A DNA stretch of 64,000 nt from Branchiostoma floridae. Lineage: Eukaryota; Chordata; Leptocardii; Amphioxiformes; Branchiostomatidae. The stretch spans positions 7,095,699 through 7,159,698 of the forward strand of contig NC_049980.1 in NCBI RefSeq assembly GCF_000003815.2, read 5' to 3'. The translations under genes were made by a program, and so were the position numbers. Positions 11,316-24,400 of the stretch are shown in pieces (the first letter of the stretch is position 1; every line of letters begins with the position of its first letter). A model generated the notes under the pieces. It did not search any database and had not been told where the DNA came from. It saw nothing but the letters and a program-made list of their open reading frames with translations.

Positions 11316-11640
11316 CATCATGTGGCACAATCGGTAAGGTGTTTGGCTCAAACCCCAGGGGTTCTGGGTTTAAAACAGCTGATGTGCATCTTTCCTCACT
11401 TCACTCAGGTATAAATGAGTATCTAGCTTTGGTTAGCGCTGTCCGTTGGATAGGACGTTAAATGGAGGTCCCATATTTGGGAGAGCCACACCTCAAGCAC
11501 GTTTAAAGAACCCGCCACACTTATCGAAAACAGTAGGGGTCCTTCCCAATGTGAGTGGAGCAAACATTTAAACTCTGGTCTCTGGGTTGAACTCTTGAGA
11601 AGGTGATAGTCACCTGTTGTGTCAATCCTTCAACAAATGT
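11316..11640 (+). mobile_element. tRNA-derived SINE with conserved central domain
   Basis: The head at 11318-11375 has an A-box-like 'ggcacaatcggtaaggtg' and a B-box region around 'ggggttctgggtttaaaa'. The body contains the core motif 'cacacttatcgaaaa' preceded by 'aagaacccgc', which recurs in either orientation at 22.3, 26.85, 42.0 and 44.5 kb. The 3' part overlaps the terminal coding/UTR region proposed for P-Rex on the opposite strand. Confidence 0.65.
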
Positions 11641-12423
11641 AGTAAAACTAAATGAATAAAAATTAAATATGAAATAAAATAAACACCAGAAGCAACATCT
11701 TCCACAAAATACCTGGGAATTCCTGCAGGCGTGTTGTCTTCTATCCTGGGGTGCTTGGCTTCATTTTGAACTCTGACCCCTTGGTTCTTGATGATGTGGG
11801 CAGCCGTTGCTAGGTAACGGGATGGTAACCCATGGCAACGGGTCAGGATGATGCTCTGCTCTAAGGTAGCCGCACATGAGGTTCTGTAAAAAGGTAAAGA
11901 GTCAGTAAAATTTCTTTGAATTTTATATTCCCTAATATTCCAGTAAATTTTGAATATCAACTTAAAAACTTTGTTTTCAGCAAGTTAACATTATTGGTGC
12001 CATAAAATTTGAAGAAAAATCTTTACAAGGATTTGTTGCTAGTCCTTGCACTTTAACTTGCTCAAGGCACCTCCTCAAACACAGAAGCCCTACTTTAGGT
12101 CCCTTCCAAAAAGCAGGTTCATCCTAAACCAAGATGTCGTACCCACGATTCAACCAGGATCTACCAGCTACCAACTACAAAGTAATTGGGACAATGCTGA
12201 TACCAGTTGAGCTACAGGGACATCTCTCCACCTACCTGTGGATGCCAGTATTGCACATGAGCAGCCTACAGGCCCCGACACTGAAGCAGAACTCGGATGT
12301 GATGGAGACCAGCCCCACCCCCAGCCCATGGTCGATCCCAAACCCTTGTTTCTTCTTCCCCTGCATCACCAGCGTATCCAGCTGCCGCAGAAGCTCGTCA
12401 GAGGAGTTCAAAGGTCGCAGGAG
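11622..12423 (-). CDS. PREX: P-Rex exons 33-34: C-x5-R region and C-terminus
   Basis: Exons 12423-12236 and 11883-11622. Exon 33 codes [19 protein letters not shown] and [20 protein letters not shown]; exon 34 continues [20 protein letters not shown] and [13 protein letters not shown]. The junction codon makes C-N-T-G-I-H-R, a C-x5-R phosphatase-type signature (C1521, R1527) in the position of the equivalent motif of vertebrate P-Rex, whose domain is related to inositol polyphosphate 4-phosphatase but has no reported activity. After AGIPR the frame reads 26 unrelated hydrophobic residues to a TGA; this tail overlaps repeat sequence and may be read-through of a true donor (GTATTT). Confidence 0.85.
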
Positions 12424-15400
12424 CTGAAATTAAAGAAGGTGACCTTAAACCATTTTACCTCATATCACTAAAGAGTTGCTCTTCCATTGGTCGTGACGGA
12501 GAACACTGCCAGGTGCTTCGTATAGGTTTTTACAGGTTCCTTGTATCTGCAAAAATTCTTCTTGCTCTTAACGACAAGATCACTGGACTCGAATTCCAGA
12601 CCGCTTCATCCAGAGGGAGGCTTGGCTCCCTTACTGCTGGACTATGCATAATATAAGGGATCAATATACACTTAACAGGTGACAGTATAATTCCGTACAA
12701 ACACTCTTATTCCGGAAAACCTTGATAATTCAAAAATAGATTGATCAGATGAATTAATATTTGTAGGTATGATATATCAAAGGATACTGAATATGTACTA
12801 CTAGGTTGTAATCAGATGTCTCTACGAAAAAAGGTCTGCAGAATTCTGGCTCTTGGTCCCAGAAATCTGGCAGAATTCTTGGTCAGGGTACCAGAATTCT
12901 GCCAGAATTCTGGCTCGCATCCAGAATTCTGGCAGAATCCGCAGAATTCTGCAGAATTGGCCTTCTTCATGGAGACATTTAATTGCAATCTATATATTCA
13001 TCATCCTTTGATACATGTATATCATACCTACAGATATTAATTCATCTGGTTAATCTATTTTTAAATAAATTAAGGTTTTCCGTAATTAAAGTGTTCGTCT
13101 GGAATTATACTGTTGCCTGTTACTTGCAAAGCTACATTGTACATTTGATAGTCATAAGATTAACCCACCTTGTCCAGCATGACAACCTTAGCACTAGGGT
13201 TACTTGGTAGCTTAGACTTGTCAAGGTGAAATCCTCTGTTAGACAAATGAGAGAAATTTTGTAGTTGTAAGGTCCCTGTATATATAAGTACAATGTATAT
13301 TGTATATACTACAATACACCCCTTACATGCACACACATCCTTGTATGTAAACATCATGAACACATCTATACATAAGTCTTTGCACACACAAATCAAGTCA
13401 TCTATTCTCCTTATTTTCTTATCCTTTATTTCTCCTACATGTACGTTTATTCCTACCAATCACACTTCTACATTGCGCAACAGTGCTACATACAATAATC
13501 CCATTTTTAGCAGTGCAGTATTACAAAAAGAAGAAAACAACAAACATAATCCAAAATATTCCTGGACCATGATCTAAACTGACAAGTGTAAAATGAAACA
13601 GGCAGGAAACAGTTAAACAGAACTGACTTGAACCTCTTATAGAAAGCCTGCGTGTCATGGATGGCTTGCTGGTTAATGTTGTTCTGCATCTGGACAGCAT
13701 TGACAAAATCCACATCCCAGCTCTGGTGCAGGTTCACCAAGGCTGGGGAAATGAAGAATCACAAACTGTTTTGTTATTTTCTGTCTCTTGAATGCATGCA
13801 CTCACTTCACCCACTCAGTCAATCACTTACTACCAATCCATCATTCCAACCATCAATTCATCCAATATGGGCAATATGCATTGTTGATTGGTCAAATCCG
13901 TATACATCAAGACTTGACCTAATGTCACAATTTCCTCTCTCCTCAATGTACAGTATTGACCCACAGGACAGAGGCATCTGGCGGTCCCATCAAGCCACGA
14001 CATTGATCTATGTGCAAGAAAATGTCTAAAAAAATCCACTTGCACACTAGTACAACCAAGTTTTGCTTGGCACTAAGCCAGGTAGTGCAGTGCGCAACCT
14101 GAAATTTTGCAGAAACTGTTGTAACACTGCTTTTCCCTATCTCTAGCTTATGATGCAGGTTGTCGACTGAGCTACATGTACCTGGCTGAAAAAGTATTTC
14201 GAGCACTGAACAGAATAGTTACTCAGTGACTGAGTGAGTGAGATAGAGTGTGAAAGTGACAGTGCGAGTGCACGAGTGAGAGGGTGAGTGCTTGAGTGAG
14301 TGAGTGAGTGATGTTTATGAGGACTCCACTCACCCTGGTTGAAGAGAACAGGGCACATCTTGATACTGCTGCCAGCCTGTAGCCTGCGAGGCAGCCTGAG
14401 AAACAGGTTTTTCTTCAGGTAGAACACCACCTGTACTCCGGACCTGGTGCCTTCCACACTGTGGGTCAGCTCTACAGCTGGGGGAAGGACACGTCAATCA
14501 CAGCATAAGCAGTAAACAACAATATAGCACAATACACCAGCTTCGTACAATAGGTACAAGCGGGATTAGCCTAAACAGTGAAGTTTGATTCACTCACACT
14601 ATACACTGTCAGGAAAGTCCCCTACTCTATTCAATAAGAACTCAACACTCCAACATGGAAATCATCTTATATGCCATATCGTGAGCCAATCCTCTTGTAC
14701 CTGTCCAAACAAAATGTTCCCATTTTTTCAGTCCCCCCAGGTGACTGTCTTGAGCAGGTTTGACTGTACTCATTTTCATCTGAGTCGAGCAAACAAACAT
14801 GAGGAGCCTATCCAAAGACAACAATGCTGGGTCCTGAACTTTAAGATTCTAAGTCGGCAACCTTAAACCACAAGACCACCTTACCACCTTTCTACAACAC
14901 ATTATAAGAGTAGCTACCTTCATGACAGTCCTGCGGTGAGAGAGTCCTGAAGATAAAGGTAACTTTGTCAAGGTCACTGACCCCAACCACCAAGTCCTGC
15001 AGGATAGACTTCTCATCATTCTGGAAGAACAACACAAAATCTTATGTTTATCTGTGACAGCAATTTACATTGTACAAATTTTACACTCTATTTTGATACC
15101 AAAAGTAAAGCACTTAATAACAAGCTTTTGGTCAATCCTCTGATCCTTCTCAAGTTGAATGGTATAAAATCTTTATAGCATAATCAAACAGTTAGTATGT
15201 AGTATGTCAATTAGTCTTACATTGTACATATGCAAAAACTTAATTGCACGACAATTGTACATGATACAATGTATGATGTATGGCAACAACTATTACACAA
15301 AGTACAAAATAGAGGTATAGGATAAAGCTTAGCAAACTAGTTAACATAACAATAAGGGTAACATAATTCTTTGATATAGTACATTGTTTTGTATTGCAAT

Positions 15401-18400
15401 GGAGTAGGCTTTAAATCATTAGTTTCTGTATTCTTTCTAATAGCAAAGCAGTCCTTGATAAGTTCATGTTAAGGGATTTGAATAAGTTTTCCAAAGTTGT
15501 ACAACATTACTCTACACTAACGTGTGAAGTGATTCCTAAATTTCAGAGGTTGAATGTTGAGACCAAAAAACCAGGTCAGTGGTAGCAACTATATTTACCC
15601 AATTTGGTGAGAGCATGGCCTGAAACATGACCATGACCCCAATGGAGGCTGTCTGCTCCAGCCACTTGATGCTGGCCAGCTTGTTGTCCATCTTGTACTC
15701 CTTCATGTTGTTGAAGGTGAAGTTCAAGGCTGCCAGCAGCTGTTCTGAGAAGGCACACACAGCTGCGGACAGCGCCTGGGAGAACACCACATCCCTCCTG
15801 CTGCTAGTGGTGGGGTCTGGGGGACATTAAGGAAATCACAACAAGCCAGATTTGCAATACTATTGCTACATATACAACAAAGTTAAGTTCTCATCACCCA
15901 TATTACACTGTGTACATCAGTCCTTTATTTTTGACTCCCATTCCCCTTTCCACCTTTGCATTTGGTGCATGTCACACAGTGGCAGCCAGACTCGTAGAGC
16001 CTTAAGTCGTAAATTAAGGACAGTTGTAATGAGGGTTACTTGACATCTGTGTACATCATATTTTAGGAAAATGTTACTGAATAGGAACATGTATGTAAGT
16101 TAACCAAACAGTCTACCAATAATCTTTTTCTTCGTGAGCAATTTTCAACAGCATATGAGCAATTCAGATAAGTAGTAAATTCATTATTTCTACCAAGAAA
16201 CCAATAACTACTGTAACAACAGTCCAAATTCGAGTCCTACCTTCTTTAGACAGAATCCCTAGGAACATGATGTGTCTCAGCTCTGTAGAAGAAAACAACA
16301 TTCTGATCATTCTGTGCTTATTAAAACATCCTACCAAGACGACAATTTTTTTACATCTTATACAGGAACAGCCAAGAGAATGGACTTTCTGCATGGATAA
16401 GTAGTTTCAGGCAAAATTCCTACCATGAGCGACTTTGGTGAGTTCTCCCACCAGAGTCTTCACCCCCTCCACAACAATGGTGGTTTCCTTGCCCTCGTGC
16501 TGATGTAGGAAGTCCTTGTAACACTCCACAACCTTTCCCAGGTCATGCAGCTTTCCTAGGAGGAGGAACGTAGTACACAAGTATGAGGAAGTACATTTCT
16601 TCGGGTAGGTACATGTATTATTTGTTATTAGTAAGTCTCTGGATAATTCACATACCCAGAACATAAGGTATATAGCCTCAGAATCCAAACCTATTTGATA
16701 GCTGCCAAGTCTCTCTTGTCCTCTTTCAATTGGTCATGGTGGCATTAGAGTAATGGCAGTTGGAATTGAATGCTCTGTTTGAACAAACTACATGAACCTA
16801 CATGACTTGTATGTACGGGATATCAACATTACATGTATATACGAAAACACGACCTTAATATGGAATTGCATACATTCCAAGGACATGCTCTGAATAACAA
16901 TTTTCTTTAGCCGCAACCAAGTGTTTTTTGACAGACCAAATCAAATAGACTGGGATGGGGCCAAACTGATGAACATAGAAGACAACTGATGCACTCATTC
17001 TCAATCATATTTGGGATCGTTTCCTTCACACTGCCACGGCGATACAAACTCAGTCATGTTTAGGACCACAATCTTCACACTGCCACAGTGACAACTAGGC
17101 TGCAGCACAATGAAGAATTGCCCTCAGAGCAGTTTGACAGTCAATGACCAAACATGGGCTTATAATAAGACAAAAACACTTAGATCTGTGCAACTATTAA
17201 GAAGCTAGTGTTCAAATACGTGGAATTTCCAACATTGTAACATGCAGCATACACACTTGATGCGTACAATATTTATGATGGTTGGCATTTCTAGTGGACT
17301 TGATACGAAAATCATTTTGCTTCATGCCAGGATGTTTACCAGTAGTATCTACATTTGTATGTGACTGCCAGAACTCACCTCTGAAGTCCCTACAAGGAAA
17401 AACTCTCTGTACTGCCTTCAGGGCCTCGTCAACATCTTCACCTCTCAAGCGTTCCCAGAGATGGCATGCCTAGAGTTAACCATCAAAATATCACAATAAG
17501 GATGGGAGGACTTTAAAGATAGAGTCATCAGAATCCGATGATTCTGATTTGTCTATGATGTACAACCCGTAAAAATCATTGTAACTATTGTAGTCTTACA
17601 GTGACATCTTGTACCCACAGTAAATTGATGTGTTATCATGCCTAAACTAAAGGCAGTTTATCATGGCCAGTTATGTGAAACTGTCTAAACCATCAGCACA
17701 GGGATTTCCCCAGAAATTTAGAGCACCAGGATGGGGGAAGTACATGTACTTGAAGTACGTATTGGAAGCTTTGACATTTTGCCTATTAATCATATACAAA
17801 TGGATGCTATTTCCTGCAAATTAGCTTTACAACCTCCTTGCTTTAAGTGCATTCTTAATTCATACGTAATGTGTAACATACCTGTGCAAGAAAACTGTCC
17901 ATCTCCCTCTTCACAACCTTGTCTTTCGTCACCACCATTTTGGATGCCCTTCTCCCGATGATGCCCTGGAAGATTCCCTCAAACTCCAGGAAGGTGTTGG
18001 CCTCCAGGTCATCCCCACTGCCGCTCCCCGTGGCCACCAGTGGGGGGTGCACACAGCCCACAGGCACCAGCATCTGGTGCTGGTCTCCTGACAACACTCT
18101 AAAATACATAGGAAATTTTAAAAAACACTGCATAACCCAGTGTATAGTTAGATGAGTTGACCCGCAGAGGATGCACACAGCCCACAGGCACCAGCTGGTC
18201 ACCTGACAACACTCTGTAATACGTAGAAAATAAAAAAAAGAAATGCTTTTAAAAAAAGCTGGTAACGTGGCCTCAAATGATGGTGAGAATGAAATGGTGG
18301 GAGAGGGTAGTTTGTGAATGACTGGAAGTGCACAGTGTGGTACCACTCCTGTTCTTCAATCGCACTGCTTGATGGATAAAAAATGCCCTCGAGTGATTGA

Positions 18401-21400
18401 TTTTTTCTCTGCAAGACTATTTGGAAGGCTAATCATTCTACAGAAGCTGGCAGATACACTGGCAGGTAGAAGCCCATGAAATCCCGTAAAATACAATCCT
18501 ATTCTTCATGATGTATTTGCTGTTTGGAAGACAGTATCATCAGATTCTATAGAAGTACAAAAAGACATTTATCAACTGCTAGAAGTACAAAACATATTAT
18601 CTAGCACAGGCCTGCTGCCTACACTCTTCATGACATCAACACTTACTTAATGATGGTCTCTTCCTTGTGATCCAGATCTCTAACTGCCATCTCCAGCACA
18701 CACAGGATGTTGTGCATGGAGTCCTGCAGGTTCTTGGTCCCCCCCACGATGTCCTGTAGCCCCCCCTTCCCCAGCCCCATGGCATGTGCTGCCGGGGCCG
18801 CTAGGGTCACCATGGTGCAGGTGGTGTGTTCACACACTGTAGGGTTCGAGCCGTCTATATACAGAAGTAACGTTAAATATGAGATTTAATCTAAAAATAC
18901 ACTTCAGCTTTCTTTTGTCTGAGAGACACACCACTAAGATTTGCAGTCATAAACCTGAGGTAGTATACCCAGAATTTCTGCACATGTAATGACTGCATTT
19001 AATAATTTGAAATAAATATAAAAGCTACTCAGATTTCCATTTTGATCTGTTATTTGTTTGTTTGTTCAAGCCTTTATCTATAATTCATGAAAACGTTAGA
19101 TTGGAGTTTAGGACTTTTTATACAGTCATGTACATGTAAGACATACAGAACACACAAAATATAAGAAACTTCTGTCAAGATATCCTTAAAAATGGTAGAC
19201 ATATAGTACTGATAGATCCAAGCATTATTTCCTTACACATACATGTACATGGTATTAAACGACACAGAATGAAAGCAAAGTACATTTGTATACAAAAATG
19301 TATATCCCTGGTATACTTTGACTACACATGCATGTACATGTAACATATATTATTTACCAATCATAAATCTGTGATTTTAGATTTATTTCATGTGTATTGT
19401 TCTACATTTGTATCTAGACTGAAGATGTACCAGCTGGAGGTTCGGAGTCCTCTGCCCCCGGCTCCTCCTGTGGCTGTGGAGGTAAGGAGTGTGCGGGCCC
19501 CAGCAGGCTGATGTCCAGGGTCTGCAGGTGACAGTTCATGGGGCAGAAGTCCATGCTGAGGGGCGGGTTCTGTTTCATCCGCACAGACTTGAAGGACGGC
19601 CAGATGTGGTTGGACAGCAGCCGGGAAAACTGGAAAATTTAGTCATTTTAGTTCATTTTATTCACTATCATTTATCGAGGATGTAGCAAAAAACAAAATG
19701 CAGTATGAGGCAAGAGTAAAATATAACAAAACACACAACGATTAAAAAAATGTCTTTGGAAAGTGTTGACAATTGCTCTTCAATGCAATTTGTGGACATA
19801 CTACATGACATTGTATGCTCATAATTTTTGAATGGCAGATAGCTCTTGGGGTAGAGAGGAAAGTGTAGGTGTAGGTTAAAGTGTAGGTTTGGACTCCCTA
19901 GAAACTTTTTTGGAACTGCAGGAGCCAGTTTAGTTTCAGACTTAGCCTTAGTACAAATGTAGTTGCCAGACTGTTTCCAGGGCCTATATAGCCCAACTCC
20001 GCGGCTCTAGGGCCAATTAACGTGCCCCAAAGGAAATTCTACAGCAGACCCCCCTAAAATCATCCTAGTTTCCCGACTACATGTATTTCAGACTTTGAAG
20101 AAGAGAATAACTCAAGAAGGGGTTCATGGATCGTCATAATTTTTGGCAGTCGTACATGTCAATACATGTAACTTAAGTGATGCTAATGTTTACTTATGCC
20201 TCTAGCAGTATACAAAATGTATACATGTAAGGGGGTGTAAAATGATGAATAGCAGACCTTCTGGTAGGCTTTTATCTTCCTCTGGAGGATTTCCTTCCAC
20301 TTGTCTTTACTCATCTGCAGCCAAGACTTCTGCCCTTCGTCCATCCTGGCAGGGAACGGGAGAGCCTCCAGCTCAGCCAGGAACTTCTGGTCCTCCTCCA
20401 GGTACAGGGTCACCAACTGTGCCACAGACATGCAGGGATAGAAATTCGTTTTTAGGGATAGGTGCAGTGGCAAGGAAAAGGAAATCAAAGTGATCTTGAT
20501 CCAGTTGTAGCTCAATGAAGAGCTCATCTTTCACTGGTCATGACAGCAAAGACAGATGCTATGTACAATATCTAAAGGTTCATTGTACCAGGGAAATTTC
20601 CTTAATCTTTTTGACAAGCAATGAACAATGAACTGCATGTAATAGTACCTTAATATGTAACCCTAAAAAATATCTATAGGTGCACAAATGCATCCACAGT
20701 CAAGGCTAGGTACACTGCTTCAATATTGGGTGCACAAAAGTACACATCATGCATCCATGATTTCATGAACCGTAACTTAATAATCAGAAAGTACCAGACT
20801 GAGTACCTTGGCAGGAATGGTGAAGGTAGTCTCCGACTCCTTCATGCTCTCCAGGACCTGGTACCTAACCCCACCACTGGCCTCATACTCGTAAACAGCA
20901 TAGTGTTCCAGCCCACTGTTTTGAACTGCATGGAAGAGCAGCATTTCCTTCAGTTGTAGACTTCTCCATTTAGATGTTTGGGGTACAAACTTTTAATGTG
21001 TCAGACAATAATGTTCTCAATAGCATTTCTTCAAGTACCAAAATAGTAGGCTCTATTAGAGAATTTTTGGAAAAACATCTACAGGGTCGACATCAAACGA
21101 GAAACGTTTTGAGTCTTACTTTCGACAGACTGATTTTGAAAATTTTCCACAAAAATGCTTTTAAAGCTTTCCATCCTAACCCCAGACCGCGAGAAAGACC
21201 CATAAAGTGTTGTAGAGACTTGAATGTGAAAGGCAAAGGATTTAGTTTTGCAGAATCTATCTGGGCCCTGGACGGAGGACCTAATAACAAAGAGGAGCAA
21301 GGGGCCAGCTCCTTGGCAAGACACTTACTATAATAGGCAGAAGTTTTTAAAATGTGCCCAAGAAAAAAAGGTACAGGAGACCATTGTTGCTTACCATGCA

Positions 21401-24400
21401 GGGTGATCTTGTTGGTAGGCCCTGTGACAGTTTGAGACAGTGGACGTGGGGAGGAGGGAGACTTGTTGTCAGCCGTGGCCCCGTTAGAGTCAGACTTCAC
21501 GGAGTCTCCTCCTTGCTCTGTAGAAAAGGTAGAAAAAAACTTGATTTCTGTCCATCATATCTAAAATATATGAATATTTCATCATTATTGTCTATCATTG
21601 GAAAGCTATTGCCCGTCGGGCCATGAATCCAAAACTAATGCAAGCAAACAAAAAAGGTCTGGCCAAAAATGAAGTTGCTTTCATCATGAAATCTAAACGG
21701 TCAGTATTATAACTAAACACACAGAGACAGTACGGTATCCCAAACATACAACAGATTCTTCATTTTTGTTCCTTCACATCTTCTTCTTTGACTTTGGAAT
21801 TGATCTTGGTATTGTACGGCATTAGTATCCATTTTGCGATATTGTTTTGCAAAGTACTGCATACATCTACTTGTTTCGCATCTGAGTTGTATGACGTACA
21901 GTATGATCAAAAAAAATTTTGTGAAACGAATTTGAATGAAAAAAATTCATGCTTGCATGGATGACAGCCATATAATAGAATGAAAATGGTCTAACTGTCT
22001 AAAGGAAACATTTGAAAGCCAGTTGTACCACACCTTGAGAGGTTGACGCTTCCCCATCAGTGCTGCAGTCCTTCCTGAACCCTTCCTGCACACTGCTGAC
22101 TGGAGACAGACGTTTGCGGTGCAGGGATTTCCCCATCCTGTGCATGTGAGTCTGCAACAGAAACTGGGATCAAAACTGTGACCTTCCTTAATTAGTTTCT
22201 CATGAAACCAATAAATACTGACTGACTTTTTTTAAAGACTGGACTATAAGATTTGATTCACTCACGCCGGGATTGACCTCTAGTCTTTTCGATAAGTGTG
22301 GTTGGATCTTTAACTTGCTTCAGATGTGGCTTTCGGTTTCCTTAAATATGAGGCCTACAACTTTTCATGTCTCCATGTAGGAAATCAGTTAAACCTGAGT
22401 CAAGTGAGAAAATAGGTGTACTTCCTAAAGTTCCTTTCCAAAGGGGAAAACATAGGGCCTATTAAGAATTTGAATCTTAGTTCCTTTCGAATTTAAGTCA
22501 TCAACCCTAACCCCCTTGTCACCTTTCTTTGATTCTTTCTTTTGTCACGATGGCCAGGTAGTGAGTCAAGAAGTAAGGAGAAAGACATGATGTTTGCGGA
22601 GATGATAAACTTTATTTCAGTGCTCAAGCTGGACAATCTGGACACGTCTTCCCCTGTCACCGTCTCTAGCTCGAATCCCATTCCCTGCCATGTGTTACTT
22701 ACCTGACCCTCTACATCTGATCCCAATTACCCGGGTAACACGTCCCCACTCCAGGGGTGATCACGATGTCACCTCGTCATCAAAGTTGTGAACATTACCT
22801 CAGACTTTGCCCTCATGAGCCCATGGGAGATACGTTTGATGGCACAGACCACAGTGTCATGTGGAGCACAGGAGACGTCCTTCCCGTTCACCTGCAGGAT
22901 GCTCTGTCCTGGAAACAGGCCTGCCTTACCAGCTGGGCTGTCTGAAGGAACGGCACAAAGACGTCCATCAATAGTGCCAAAATATAATGGCATAATTCCA
23001 CAGATACCTACGAAATTTTGGGAATTCTTAGGCTCGCCCCATAAGGCGTCGCCAAAAAAATCAGTTAACATACAATTGATTTAAAGGCATTTCATAGATT
23101 GCAAATTTGCAAAATTCATGCAGTATCTGGAAGAATGTTTCGACACAAACTGAGACAGTAATGACAATGGGTTTGCGAATAAAAGAAAAGTTAGAGATAA
23201 AAAGACCCCAGTTGGCAATTTGCAGAAGAGAAACAAGACTGCAACATAACTGTGTTTCACCAAGGTTAGGTTGGCCTGCTGTTTGCAGAATGTAATAGGC
23301 ATGCATATGCTCTATTCCTGAACAGACAGAACATACATAAGTGTTATCTAGCTCAAGACGATTTGTACAGTAGACCTACCTGTCTTGACATGGTGAACCA
23401 CACATGGGTTACTGCCTCGGACCTGGAAACCCAAGTCTTGTCTTGCTTGGACGATGGATGTAGTGCTGCAATGTAGAACATACAATGTACAAAGGAAATT
23501 TAAACTGCTGTTCACTTCACAAAAACATAATACAAATAATGTTTTTTTTCTTATCAAGAGTATAGAGATATGGAAATCTTTTAAGTCTTTTTAAGAGTCA
23601 AATTCAAGTTGGAAAAGATTAATCATATTCTATCAAAGATACAGGTTCCGCTGCAGCACTTAAGAAGGAGCTTCAATGCCTATTATCAAACTTGACCTTA
23701 AGTTTGTCTTCTAGACACCAACTACCAAATGTCATGAAGATCCATCAATAGCTTCTCAAGTTATGACAGACGAAACTTCATCTAACCAACACTTAAAGAA
23801 AGTTGGAACGTACATAATTATGTACTCAAATGTCATTTACCAAGACCCAGATGAATTTTCATGTAATAAGTTTCATGAGATATACACACATGTACTCACA
23901 GCCACTCCACCACAGCACAATGGAAAACATTTAATTAAACCTTCATGGCAAAGGTAACATTAGAAACCGCACTGTATATATCTCCTAAAGATTCTGCAGC
24001 ACTCACTCTTGTTGCTGTGCTGCGACTGTAATATAGAGTACACCACTCTGGGTACAGGCAGACTGGATGAGGGCCTTGATATTGTTTGAAGTCAGGTGGA
24101 ACGAGTAGTGTCCGTCAATGGCCTTCACCACCATTCCAGGATACAGACGAGCTTTCTGTATGTAAGAACAAGTTGTTTTGGTAAGCTAAAACAAAGATCA
24201 TGAAGTCCTTCAACCTTGAGGCTTCGCTGTAAACTGCCTGGGCAAGAAAGCAGGTATCTAATCAAAATGCAGCTGTAGCCGAATTGTGGTTTACAGGGTC
24301 AGATACAGCACAAAGTTAAGACAAGCATCACACCGACATGTATTAGGAGTCTTTATCTATTTGTTTATTATCTTAATTTCTTTATCTGTTTGTTTGTTTC

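Noticed and set aside
11318..11390. Possible tRNA gene
   Set aside because: A- and B-box-like motifs are present but no acceptor or anticodon stems form; attached to a SINE body.
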